From: Synchiropus splendidus
Taxonomy: Eukaryota > Chordata > Actinopteri > Syngnathiformes > Callionymidae
Length of the DNA stretch: 64,000 bases
Direction: 5' to 3'
Assembly (NCBI RefSeq): GCF_027744825.2
Contig: NC_071336.1
Location: 12,153,001-12,217,000 of the forward strand
Numbering within the stretch: the stretch's first letter is position 1; each line of letters begins with the position of its first letter. Below are positions 24,650 through 36,285 of this stretch, one piece after another. The translations under genes were made by a program, and so were the position numbers. The notes beneath the pieces were generated by a model, which saw nothing but the letters and a program-made list of their open reading frames with translations, was not told the DNA's origin and searched no databases.

Positions 24650-24711
24650 ACAGTGTTCGGTGAAGCTCATGCACCACCTCGAAGATGATGAATTCCACTT
24701 AAAATCCTAAG
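24650..24711 (+). promoter_or_regulatory. Possible additional VLIG-type first exon
   Basis: TGCACCACCTCGAAGA ... CCTAAG|GTAAGTCATTTTTCCTTC resembles the copy 2 first exon TGCACCTCCTAGAACA ... ACAAG|GTAAATCATTTTTTTCCTTC at 27,411-27,474. No TATA box or IRF element is obvious upstream. It may be an alternative first exon of copy 2 or a relic of another VLIG unit. The similarity could also be chance outside the donor region. Confidence 0.3.
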
Positions 24712-24929
24712 GTAAGTCATTTTTCCTTCTGTTGATTCTCGTGCATGCAACACTGCAGTGTTACAGATAAGTTTTTGAGGGAAAGGCTGCTAACTAATTT
24801 GCTGGCTCGGTTTTTCAATCTGGCTCCTTCACCGCTACAATATGTTGGCTGGAGAAGGCTGTTGTAGATAGAGTTGGTTTTCTAAACAGCATCTGCAGAT
24901 CGCCAATCCAACCAATATGTACTTTAATG

Positions 24930-25215
24930 TCACGGGTCAAGACGTGGAGCGGGACCCAAGTGCAGTGGTGAAAGTCACAGGAGGCAGGAGCGAGTCAAAA
25001 TTAATTTTAGTCATTAACAACAACAAAAAACACAACAGAAAGTGTCACCGAACCAGGAGAAACAAAGCCAAATCTGAATGTCCAAACTGGCAGAAGTCCA
25101 AACAGAAAGCATCACCGAACCGGGAGAAAGAAACAAACTCAAATCTGGAAACAGATTGACAAAAGCACAATGAACAAAGATAGTGACTAAAGAAACCAGG
25201 AAACACAAGACAAGA
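24930..25215 (+). repeat. LTR-like dispersed repeat
   Basis: It begins with a TGTCACGGGTCAAGACGTGG phrase, continues with GGGACCCAAGTGCAGTG and then becomes A-rich. This is the layout of many fish LTR or LTR-derived repeats. A second, diverged AAGTCCAAACAGAAAG...ACCGAACC unit follows in tandem (25,030-25,130). No coding capacity. Confidence 0.4.
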
Positions 25216-25219
25216 CAAG

Positions 25220-25310
25220 AATCAACGGAAGAAAAAAAGAAAAAAGGGATTGAAAAAAATATTGGCTGAAAAAAAAGAATATAGGAATTGAAAAACTGTG
25301 TCTAGGTAGT
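25220..25310. repeat. A-rich arm of foldback repeat family
   Basis: Units GAAAAAAATATTGGCTGAAAA and GAATATAGGAATTGAAAA match the internal arms of the repeat at 38,085-38,545. Confidence 0.6.
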
Positions 25311-25654
25311 GATGGTGTCCCAGATCCCGTAGCTGCATCTTTCGATGCAGACAGAAGTGACTGTTCTGGCTCAGTTGGCACAATCGACCGGAAACGTAAC
25401 TTTACTCACTCCAGACGATCGCCGGTCTGGACCAACCCGTGGCACTGTCGTTGAAGGGTTGTCACGCTCACCTCATGGTTAGTCAGCCAACAAGTTTTCT
25501 GCTCTCGGCTACCTTTTGGATAAGATGGTTAGATGCAATACGACTTTGGTGAGGGAGGCAGGATTCCTGTGACTGGCTGAGTAGAGCGTAGCTGCAATCT
25601 GGGAACGGCAACGTTCTGAAGTTTAGAGGTTGCAGTGTTGCATACATGAGAAGC

Positions 25655-25846
25655 AACAGAAGAAAAAAAGAATATAGGAATTGAAAAATGGAATATTGGC
25701 TGAAAAGTTTTTGTGTTGAGGTAGAAAACTAGAATGTACAAACATTAAAAATAAATACAATATATTTCTATAATTATTTTTTAAGCCAATATTTTTTTTT
25801 TTCAATGCCAATGTAAGCTGGCCGCATTTTAGCCCCATACATTCTT
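25655..25846 (-). repeat. Copy of foldback repeat family, inverted
   Basis: CCAATGTAAGCTGGCC and TTTTAGCCCCAT (25,808-25,840) are the reverse complement of 38,088-38,122. The preceding GAATATAGGAATTGAAAAATGG and GAATATTGGCTGAAAAG units match the arms of the same element. Confidence 0.7.
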
Positions 25847-27341
25847 TCCATCGCTCAGTGGCGGAATTCATTATTCACGAATGTGCTTGAGGACACAAAT
25901 CCTAACTAACCATAACTTTATTTAATGATAAAACATTACTTGAAGTTTAAATATGGTCACAACTTATCTAAACTTTCCCATCTAATTTAAAGATTCTAAA
26001 TGACATAAAACATGACCAAGAATGACAGAGAAAAAATGTTGGTACTTGTATTCCTATTTCATGGAATCCCAACTTCATTCATAAGAAATATACTATTACA
26101 CAAACACACGAGTCTGTCACTGTCTGTTGAGGCACAAGAAAGCTTACGAGCCTGGCCTGTGAGGTCAGATCATCCTGGAGTGCGTCAGTTTAACTCAGGA
26201 ATGTCTTCCTAGGTTCTCCAAACACTCACGCGCTTTTACAGCCCTTTTGTTATGAAACCAAAATCTCTGAATCGGGAAACATGAGTCGTAAACTCATGTA
26301 AGCTTTGAGTTTCTTCACCAGATTTGAGCGGAGGAAGCATTCACTATACGGGCTAGACAAACAGCTGGCTGTGAGTCTGGTACCAAGCTGAACCCTCAGA
26401 GAAGAGACCATTAAACAAATCACTTGTCAATATGGACGATGCCAGTCACCTGCACATGTCATCAGCAACCAGAACAGCCTGTCCAGCAAGTGAAGTACAA
26501 ACAGGTGAAACAACTTCTTTGTGTCTATGGCCATCATAGACACGCCTCCTTTCTCGGGGAACGGAGGTGTAACAGGAAGACTAGGGACGAGCAGTAGACA
26601 CCACAACTCTATTTATGTTTTTATTATTTCTTGCATATTTCATATTAATTTTTTCGTTTTTTAATTTTATTATTATTTTTAATTGGCTTCATTTTTTTTT
26701 TTAATTATCTTTACATCTTTGATACCCTGTGTGCTTTCACTCTGCCTTTTACTACTGCTGTGCAATGCTGCTGGAATTGTAATTGTAATATCCTGGAGGG
26801 AGTCTTCTTACCAAATCAAATAATAATAAGACAAATAATAATAATAAATCTTGTGTTTGCGCCAGAAGAGAAGGCCTTACTGGTCCTGGCGGCTGTTTCC
26901 TGCTCATGACAGCAGTACCCTTTTGATATGTGCCTTTTGATGAAAATTATGTGAAATACAAACTTAATTGTTCCATCTTGTAATCTGAAGTGCCTGAAGT
27001 TAGTGTTTAACCAGGGCTCTGGTGGCATGTTTGTGTGTGTGGGTGAGTAAGCAAAGTGCTATGACGGACAGAGGGGTGAAATTATAACATTTATGACAGA
27101 GATGCACAATGACTTGATTAAAAAAAACATTTAACATGAGGTCATGCTGTCCTTGATTTTTTTTTAAGTTCGTGTTAACAGGCTGCTCTGTTGCTTGTTG
27201 CCAAGAGCGCTGAATTTCCAGTCCATTCCAGTTACAAAAACTCAAATTGTGCAGCCGTGAATAAGGGTCAAGTGGGTGTGGGTCAAGGCAAAGGTGTCTG
27301 TAAATCAGATGGTTTCCAAGAAATGGGATGGGCATGGGCAG
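25847..27341. other. Intergenic upstream of VLIG copy 2, no gene seen
   Basis: No supported exon. AT-rich and T-run stretches at 26,620-26,720 and an ATT/ATA-rich patch at 26,817-26,850. Confidence 0.45.
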
Positions 27342-27454
27342 GAAGTGAAAGGAATTTGAGCTGCTGTATAAAATGCGGCGAAGTTCAGTCAAATCACAGT
27401 ATTTCTATTGTGCACCTCCTAGAACAGAGCTTGAGACCAACACAGGATAACAAG
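27342..27454 (+). promoter_or_regulatory. Candidate IRF-type promoter and 5' UTR exon of VLIG copy 2
   Basis: GGAAGTGAAAGGAA (27,341-27,354) resembles the IRF-binding PRDI class of element. It sits about 13 bases upstream of TATAAAA (27,367-27,373), which predicts a start near 27,398. The presumed exon contains TTGTGCACCTCCTAGAACAG and GAGCTTGAGACC and ends ACAAG|GTAAAT, with the donor after 27,454. It aligns clearly with the relic first exon of the VLIG pseudogene and more weakly with that of copy 1. No ATG lies in the exon, consistent with a non-coding leader spliced over about 3.9 kb to the coding exon at 31,376. The transcript itself is inferred. Confidence 0.65.
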
Positions 27455-28004
27455 GTAAATCATTTTTTTCCTTCCCACACTGAACCATATGGCTGCAATA
27501 CCACGTGAATACAATTCTAAACTATAAATCACCTAATACTGGGGAAATACTACATTCATTCTTGGAAAAGCATGTGTTATTTAGAACTACTGTTGCAAGG
27601 ATAACGACTGCCTTATAAAAATAAATAAATAAGGCAGTGTCATATCATTGGAGTAATTGATTTAAACATCATTTACACAGATGTCACTGAGGGTAATAAG
27701 TCTGTCAGAAACCTCGCAGATTAATTCAGGAACTTTTTATTGAACCAATGTCTGAGTCTAAATAAATCAGGATCAGCAAATTATTCATACTGGTATCAAA
27801 ATGAGCACTTCAGGTGATTCATTTCATTGCACTATGCTGGATAATTGTTTCACAATGACTCATGGTTCTTTTTTTATCCTCAGAGCTGAGGAAGCTGACA
27901 AACTTGACGGACTTCATTTTCAGGAAGTGCAACTTTAAGCATGGTAAATATTTTGATGTTAACAATTCCGACATTTACTTGTTTATTCATTTTTATGAAA
28001 GAGG

Positions 28005-28700
28005 TCGTCATGGTGGCTCAGGGGAACAGACCCAAACGCTAAAATCACTGCTGTTATACAGAGGACTCGACACAGCAAGGATAATTTTAACAAGGTTTAA
28101 TACAAAGAAAATACAGAAAACAGGGCACGAACTGGAAACGAGGAAACTAAGGACGTCGCCACCAAAACGCAGAGCGATGGAAACACAGGGACGGGGAAAA
28201 ACCTGTAAACAGAAAATAGACGAATAAATGTGAAGCCTAAGTAATGGGGACAACAGAAATGCACTTGGATAAACTCACGAGGCCCTAATAACGACGCTTG
28301 TTGGTGGAAGAAACACACACACAGAAGAAAGCCAACAAGATAAAACAAAAGGTGAGTCACAGAAATACTCACACACAGCATGCAGCTCATAGTTAAAGGC
28401 AGAAAACAAATGAGGAAGAAGCCAAGAAGGCAGCAGAAGAGACACGCACAATTAAAGAGCTATCGACCACGCAAGGGAACACAAACGTGAGATCTTTACT
28501 GGTGGATGCGAAGTAAACATTTGGCAACGCAGACAGGAAGCAAGGTGTTGAAATCAGTGTTGCTTGATTAGCGGATTGGTTCCAGCTGTGCTGCTGTGAA
28601 GACGGACAGAAAACAGGAAACTGAAACAACACACAAGAAAACCGGAAGTAACAAAATGAAAGCACATGGACACCGAACATAACAGAGGTCCCAATATTCT
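28005..28700 (-). repeat. LTR-like repeat, minus orientation
   Basis: Read on the minus strand this is a C/T-rich tract ending in TGGGTCTGTTCCCCTGAGCC. That layout matches the one at 13,280-13,780. No paired LTR, no gene. Confidence 0.3.
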
Positions 28701-29585
28701 GTTCATCAAAAGTGATGCTAACGTGGTGCAAGAAGGGCTTGGGGAGGAACAGTGTGTTCATGTTCTTGTATTTCTATCTAAAACTACAAAATAGATGTTT
28801 TATTGTTATAATTGGGTTTTAGTTTGGTAAAGCGAAAAGGTTAAGTTTTGCCATTTGTTTTAGATGGTTAGGTTGAGGGGGAGAGGCTGGAGAAAGCACT
28901 ATGTTGATGTATGTCAATGACAGTCCTCACTCAGATAGGAAGACAAACGTGTGTGCGTGTCTATGTGTGTGTGGGGGGGGGGGAAGGTTTGTGGCTGGAA
29001 ATCACTAGGAACTTTACAGCAGCGTTTTTCAACCTGTTTGCTGTGACAGTTTGGTGTGATGTGGGAAATTATCCAATTTCCATCTCATTTATCCGGAGAT
29101 AGAGGTGGATAACATGTTAAATCATTAACAATTAGTGTTGACGATCTACCAACGTGAGGAGATTAGATGGATTCGGTCTCATTCTTTTTAGACACTACAG
29201 ATGAAGGCTGATGTGTTAATTCATTCATCAGTCACAGCAGCGCTCCTCTTCCTACGCGCACTCACAGTGAAGAAATGCGGTGAAATGCGGAACAGGGTTG
29301 TTTTCAAACCTGATGCGCCTCTTGACCACACATCTTCACGACTGAATTCTGGAGCGGTCCTTGTCGAAACCGTGACGCCAAAGAATGCCTGCACGGCAGG
29401 GTTAACAGAACTAACGGTTCTCAGCTATCTCACTTCAAAACTTTATTGACACTCATAAACGATCAAAGTTTGCCTTGTGGTTAAATAGTTGGTGAAAAAC
29501 TGAATGCAGACCCAAACAAACACATTCCAAAATATGAAGAGAAAAACAATAATTGCAATTATGAAGCAAGCTGAGGCAAAGAATG
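28701..29585. other. Presumed intron of VLIG copy 2, no gene seen
   Basis: Short frames only; a G-run lies at 28,972-28,983. Confidence 0.45.
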
Positions 29586-29669
29586 TACAGGGGTTGGACA
29601 AAATAATGGAAACCCCTTAATGCTAAAAAAATCTTTAAGGTGTTTCCATTATTTTGTCCAACCCCTGTA
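29586..29669. mobile_element. 80-bp mariner-type hairpin MITE with TA duplication
   Basis: An 80-bp element (29,588-29,667) flanked by TA on both sides. It begins CAGGGGTTGGACAAAATAAT and ends with the reverse complement of this, giving arms of about 36 bases with few mismatches around a short loop. The ends and the TA duplication fit Tc1/mariner-type non-autonomous elements. Confidence 0.9.
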
Positions 29670-30139
29670 AAAGATTTGTCTGGAAATTACACAAACTAGA
29701 ATAAAATTCATTGGCCTAACATTCATCTAAGAATGTGCCGACAAAGGCTGTGCTAGCATGTCATGCGTGTCATTCTACTTGTTTTGACGGTACATCCATG
29801 TGTTCTTACACCCAAGATGATTTGATTAATATCAGGTCTATTACTCCATCTGACCTATTACCAGTATTTTTGGTGTCAGGTTTGGAGGTAGTCCAATTTT
29901 TGGCTTGACAAAACAGAGGGAAATGTGCTGGTTTGCGTGTTCGCCTTTGCCGAAAAGGATCACACACACCCATTTCTGGGATATCCTTCTCCAACATCCA
30001 TTTGCTCAGCAATAATATTGATGAACTGGCGCTAATGTTGAAAAGGAACAGGGACTTTTCCTCCTCCTGTTTCGTATTTTGTTCCCATTTACAAACGGAA
30101 AGATTTGCATTTGCAAAGGTTGCGTAGCCTGTTGTGAGG

Positions 30140-31095
30140 AGCATAAAGATCCGGATGAGTTATGCTGTAGAGGAGCTGCAGACTTGTATGGAGACCACAG
30201 ACTGGGAGGTGTTCAGGGCTGCGACCAATAATCTGGACAAATATAGAGACACTGTGAATTCATGGATCAGCTACTGTGAAGAGTGAACCAAGGTCAGTTA
30301 TGCAAATGACAAACCTTGGTTCACAGCAAAACTCAACCAGATTAGACGGGAGAAGGAGGCAGCGCGCAAGAGTGGGGACAGGAACTGCTACAAAGAGGTG
30401 AAGTATTGGTTTCAGAGGGAGCTGAAGAAAGCTGAAGCATTGTGCAACTGAGCTGGCTCCAGTGTTCACGGACATCTTCAATACATCTGTGGAGTCCTGT
30501 CATGTTCCTGCCTGCTTTAAATCATCCACTATTGTTCCTGTCCCAAAGGAACACAGGATCACAGATTGAATGACGACAGACCGGTGGAACTGAAGTCTGT
30601 GGTCATGAAGTCCTTTGAGCGCCTGGTTATATCCCACCTGAAATCCATCACTGCTCCCCTCCTGGACTCAATGCAGTTTGCCTGTAGAGCCAACAGATCT
30701 GTGGACGATGCAGTGAACCAGGCCCTTCGATCCGTTCCGGAGCACCTGAACTCCCCTGGAACCTATGCCAGGATCCTGTTCATGGACCTTATCTCTGCTT
30801 TCAACACGATTCTCCCAGCTGTTTTTGAAGACAGGCTTCGTCAGCTCAACGTGCCTGACTCCCTCTGCAAGTGGATTACAGACTTCCTAACCAGCCGGAG
30901 TCAGCCCATACGGTTGGAGACGACTGTCTCAGACACTCGGACCCTCAACATCGGGTCTCCTCAGGGCTGTGTTCTCTCCCCATGGCTCTTCTCCCTCTAC
31001 ACTAACTGCTGCACCTCCAGCCACCAGTCCGTGAAACTGATCAAGTTTGCGGATGACACCACCATCATCGGGCTCATCTCAGATGGAGATGATTA
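30140..31095 (+). mobile_element. LINE (L2/jockey-type) reverse-transcriptase relic
   Basis: The longest open frame (30,566-31,096) encodes 176 residues of reverse transcriptase, with KSFERLVISHLKS, a FMDLISAFNTI block, GSPQGCVLSPWLFSLYTN and the catalytic-site FADDTT. Upstream (30,140-30,450), broken frames give the preceding linker (DKPWFTAKLNQIRREKEAA). Stops and an internal deletion near 30,450 separate the parts. The endonuclease and most of the element are missing. It lies in the presumed 5' intron of VLIG copy 2. Confidence 0.85.
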
Positions 31096-31375
31096 ATGAC
31101 TTCTATTATTGTTGTTTATTTGTATTCAATTTACTGTATTTTAGTCCATGTTTATTTTTTATTGAAGATATTATTGTTGTACTTTGTGTCTGTCATCATT
31201 TCCAATCCTCAAGTTGAGTTTTGTTCTGTTGTATTTACTGTATCAGAGTCTATGCATATTTACATCTACATACATGTTTAATCTCTCAATTTATGTCCTT
31301 TTATTCTTAGACCCATTTTACTGTATGTATGTCAAGCACAGTACCGGGTGAATGACTCAGTTTTTCAGATAATCT

Positions 31376-34300
31376 ATGTTGATTCAGGACGAGGACTATG
31401 GATGGGTCGACCTTTATCGAGCCGAGGAGGACATGCAGTCGGGACCCTCATTGGACGGAGGTGATAACCAGCAGAGTGGAGGTGCTGACAGTGGTCAGCA
31501 AGGTGAGCCAGAAATTGAGTGCATTTCGACTGAGACATGGACATTTGAGCACAGGACAAGGAAAAACATGCTCTTTTTTTTTTTTTAGGGGCACAGCTGA
31601 GAAACTTCTTGGCGCACCTCGGTTTGACTCATCTCTACGAAGATAAACTGTCCCTGAAAACAGTACTTCAGATTGACAAGATGAACGTCAGTGAAGAGCC
31701 TCCCAAAAGTATTACCGACCTGCCTTGGTACTTTCTCAAAAAACTGATGAGTGTCAATGTGACAGCTCGAAATGCAAAGTGCAAAGGGTCTCCCCATGAA
31801 GCTGCACCAGAGTCTGCAGAGTTGGATCTCAGCCATCTTCTGGATGATCTTAATTTAGATAATCAGCCAAACCCGCTAGACATAGTCACGGCTCTCTTTT
31901 TCTGCTCAGATCATTTTGTGCGGCAGGAAATGGCACTGAAAATGTCCTTGTGTCAGTTTGCTGTGCCCCTTCTGCTCCCTAGTGTTGACTCCAAGCAGTG
32001 CACACTTCTGCTCTGGGCCATGAGGGACATCGTCATCAAGTACAGGCCGCAGTCGCTCTCTGAATCTAAGGGCTTCATTGAAGAGCGAACTGTTCTTTCT
32101 CAACTTCCTCTTCTGGCTTTCGTGAGACTCGGAGATTGCTCGATATCAAAGTCAGAGGTCCTTAACAAGATACTTAGTAATTCCCAACAATATCATGACA
32201 TTTTTGTTCACCACAACATGGAGTGCGGAAACAGTCCAAGAAAGATTTCAAGTGGAATGGTGGAAATGATTTGGTATCTGCCTTGTGGAAGCAAAAACAT
32301 GGACCATTTCAAAGTACCTGTGTCAGTCGCAAACCTCCGTGGAGATGTGGAGTCATTTGACACACAATACTCATTTTTGTGTCAGATATCTACAGCTCTT
32401 TTTGTCTTCTGCGATGATCTAGTTTTGGCATGTCGGATGCTCACAAAACAGCACCACAGGGCTCAGATTTTCTTGGTTAGTAACAGCCAAAGCAGGAGCT
32501 TCAATGTTGCGGCTCTGAAACAGGTGGCCAGCAAGTTAGAGCTGAAGAACAATAACATCATTCTGAGGAAGCAGCAGAAAAATGAGGCAGATTTTGTCAA
32601 GCGTTTGAGAGACAAAATCAACGATCTGGTGGATGATCCAAATGTTGGGGAGATGAGTATTGAGGGAATGGCTGGAGTTGCTCATGACCTGGGGATTTTG
32701 GTTGATGAGGACTTGCCTGAGTGTCAAAGGGCAAAGAAAAATGCTGATGCCATCACGGCAGAAATAAAAGACCCCCTCACATACAAAGAAACCCATCTAC
32801 CCAGGCAGGGAGAAATCTGGAAGAAGCTGACCGAAGTGGAAAAAGAGCAATTTCGCTTGCGAAAGGCCGGAAATCTGAATATAGAAATGTACAAAAGTGA
32901 TCTTGAGATACGGAAGAAAGACCTTCGGAACCAGCAGCAGTCCTATGAAATGTCATCTTCCATGGCAGCATTCATCCATGCAATATCAACTCCAGGAATG
33001 GAGAGGAGCTTTTTCCTAAAATGGATGAGAATGAATCTTGACAACTTGTCAAGAGAAACAATGTCAAAACTTCGTGAGCAGTACAAGGTTAAATGTGACA
33101 GTTCAAAGGACAAACAGGAAATCCAGAAAATTGACAGACAGCTTTCCAGCAGCTCTCTGGGGATAGAGCACTTCCTCCGTGAGATGGGTCAGATCTATGA
33201 GGCTTCACTGTCCACTGGAGACTCAAACAGGTTCCATCAACAGTTACAGCATCTTCCAACACTGTGTGCACAGTTGTTGCTGGACGGGTTTCCACTCGAG
33301 CTTGTTGATGGGGATGCGTCCAACACCCCCCTCACATGGATGAGGAGCGTCCTACAGCAGCTCCATGCTTTGATCAACCCTGAGGTCAAGATCAAGGTCA
33401 TCACAGTCCTTGGAGTCCAGAGTACAGGCAAGTCCACTCTCCTCAACACCATGTTTGGGGTCAGCAGTGGGCGTTGTACTCGTGGTGCCTTCATGTTGCT
33501 CATTAAAGTTGGAGATGACATCAAAAACATACTCAACTGTGACTACGTGGTGATCATTGACACCGAGGGCTTGAAGTCACCTCAGCTCGCCCATCTTGAT
33601 GGTAGCTATGACCACGATAATGAACTGGCAACGTTGGTTGTCGGTTTAAGCGACATCACCATCATAAACATATCGATGGAACACATGCAAGAAATGGAGG
33701 ACGTCCTGCAGATTGTGGTGCACGCCTTCCTTCGGATGAAGGAAGTGGGGAAAAAGCCCAAGTGTCTGTTCGTCCACCAGAATGTGTCGGATGTTTCTGC
33801 TCATGACACCAACATGCGAGACAGAAAAGTGCTGCTGCAGAAACTGAACAGGATGACACAGGAAGCAGCCAAAATGGAGAAAAGGGAGGAGAACAAGCTC
33901 TTCACTGATGTGATGGAGTACAACCCAGACACTGGGAACTGGTACATTCCTGGACTCTGGAATGGAACCCCTCCGATGGCCCCGGTCAATTTAGGCTACA
34001 GTGAAGCTGTTCACGATCTGAAAATCAAAACCATACAAAAGCTCAGAGACTGCAACTCCTCTGACAATAACATCCTGACCTTCACAGAATGGCTGAGCAG
34101 CCTTTGGAGTGCGGTGAAGCTCGAGAACTTCATCTTCAGTTTCAGAAACAGTTTGGTGGCCGATGCATACATCAAGCTGTGTACCGAGTTCAACAAATGG
34201 GAATGGGAATTCAAGAAAGCCATATACACCTGGTCGTCCAAGGCTGAGACCAGAATCTCCAATTTTGTTGCTGGGAGCCCTGAAATAGCTGACCTGGAAA

Positions 34301-36285
34301 CACTCATCCATAGTCTGAAAGTGGAAGCGGCACAAGAATTGTCTCGCTGGGAGAAAAAGCTTCTGGACAACCTCAAACAGTACTTTGATGAGGCTGATAG
34401 TTCAGCCCACCTCATTGAAAGATACAGAGAGCAGTTTGCAAACAGTGCAAAGAGTCTGAGACGAGAAATCGAAAGCTCTGTTCACATCCAGCTGACGAGG
34501 GCAGCAGAAATCAAACAAGGGATGACTGAACTTGACAGGATCAAAAGGAAACACATTGATGAGTTGGAAGGAAGAGTGCGTGACTTGATAGATCAATGTC
34601 GAAAGACAAAGACCAAGATGAGTGATGCACAGCTCATGAAGGAGTTTGATCGAATGTGGAGTGAAACTGTGAACAAACTGTCCTTTTCTAAGCAAAAGAC
34701 GTCCAATGTCTACGCAAGTGTTTACAAGCACCTGTGGGACAATCTCTGTCACAAGGGAGCTTTTGCATCTGAATTATTGAGTGAGAAGAATCTTCAAGAG
34801 TGTGGTTTGAAACCTTTTAAATTCAACCCCAGCTCATTTACTCGTGTGACAGACTGGTTAAAGAAGAAATTCAAGAAAGAGTCTCACATCAAAGCAGTGC
34901 AAAACATGGCTGATAACATTATCACCACCTGCACGCAGTTTGCCCAGGACAAAGTGGACAGGAAGAGTAATTATCATGACACATACATCCAAGAAATATT
35001 GCACAAAATTGATGATCAGCTCAGAGCCAATCAAAAGTTGGAGACTGGCATTGAGTTTGAAGTTTCGCTGAAACAACACATCTGTGGAGTTGTGGCCAGG
35101 AAATTCCAAAAAATGCATGAAGATTTCATTCAGCTAAATGACCCCTACAGATGCCTGGCTAAAAACAAGGAGAAGTTCTTTACAGACTTTAAAGATGTAT
35201 TTCATGAGCAAGACCAGTGCCAGAGTAAGGCAGACGAATTTGCCCACAAGTGTCTGAAGCCAGCAATCGAAGACTTTGTCAACCGCTTTCTGGGTGTCCA
35301 CATCGTTGATGAAATGCTGACTCAGGAGCAGTTCAAAACAGAGATGTCCTTTCAGTACACTATCTTGTTGGAACTTCTGTCTCGGATGGACTTCCCAGAG
35401 TATCAGGTGTATATTGGCTCCTATGATAGATATTCAAAGTATTGCATTCATGAACAAATAATCTCTCACTTCTCAGCCTCCACTGCAATGGAGAAGTTTG
35501 AGGATAGCCTCATCTGTTCCAGCATCAAAAGCATCAAGGAAGCCATAGAGCAAGCCAAAGAAAGGAAGAGGGGGAGTTTGAAGGAATTCATTCAAGATAT
35601 TTACGCTCAGCTCAATGACAAACTGGTCATGGCCCAGACTGCTCTTGGAGAGTTCATGATTTTTAACAATGCTGATGAGGAACAGTTTGCTCATTGGCTC
35701 ACAAAGAGCCTTGAGGATGTCAGCAAAGCGGTCAGGGAGGAATTTAAGAAACTGGGAATAGAAACAAGACTGAAAAGACTCACTGTCAATCCTCAGGACG
35801 AGCTCTTCACCAAAGTGATTGGATGTGGTGAACAATGTCCATTTTGCACTGCACCATGCGAGGCAGGAGGCCACGCCCACACCATGCATAAGGCATCCCT
35901 GCATCGCCCCATAGGTCTGGGTGAACACACCTTTCATGACAGTAAACGATTGGTAACGGACATTTGTTCATCTCAAGTCATCAGTAAGGCCAGATTTCGC
36001 TCACGGGCAACAAAAGGTCAGTGGCATCCGTACAAAACGTACAGCGAGATCTATCCGAACTGGGAAATTGTGCCAGACGTAAGTCTTCAAGCCTCAGACT
36101 ACTGGAAATATGTGATGGTGAAGTTCAATGAGAACTTTGCTCGAGTATATGAGAGCAAGCCTGCTGTTATACCTGAAAGTTGGAAGCGTATCACACAGAA
36201 ACAGGCAGAAGATAGTCTCAAGAAGTCATTCAATGTCATTGAGGACAAAACCCACAATGACCTGACAAAGCATAAAATGAAATGA
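31376..36285 (+). CDS. Very large interferon-inducible GTPase (VLIG/GVIN-like), copy 2
   Basis: Model: join(31376..31502, 31589..36285), 1607 aa. The first coding exon ends CAAG|GTGAGC. The 86-bp intron ends in a T run and TAG|GGGC; the phase-1 join is the same as in copy 1. Features: P-loop GVQSTGKS at residues 651-658, G3 DTEG starting at 700, HQNV in the G4 region, long charged helical middle, and Cys cluster beginning at residue 1455. Compared with copy 1 it lacks four residues (QFAV) just after the P-loop helix, in the stretch leading to the SSGRCTRG segment. It also reads 16 residues further at the C-terminus because of a one-base length difference. Much of the sequence is identical to copy 1, and several stretches differ strongly. 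The frame is intact, so it is probably expressed; whether it still binds or hydrolyses GTP is open. A preceding TTTTTCAG at 31,362-31,369 may be the acceptor from the leader exon near 27,454. Confidence 0.92.

Noticed and set aside
31609..31611. TTG as the start of VLIG copy 2
   Set aside because: The homologous frame runs upstream through a proper acceptor into an exon shared with copy 1. A non-ATG start is not needed.
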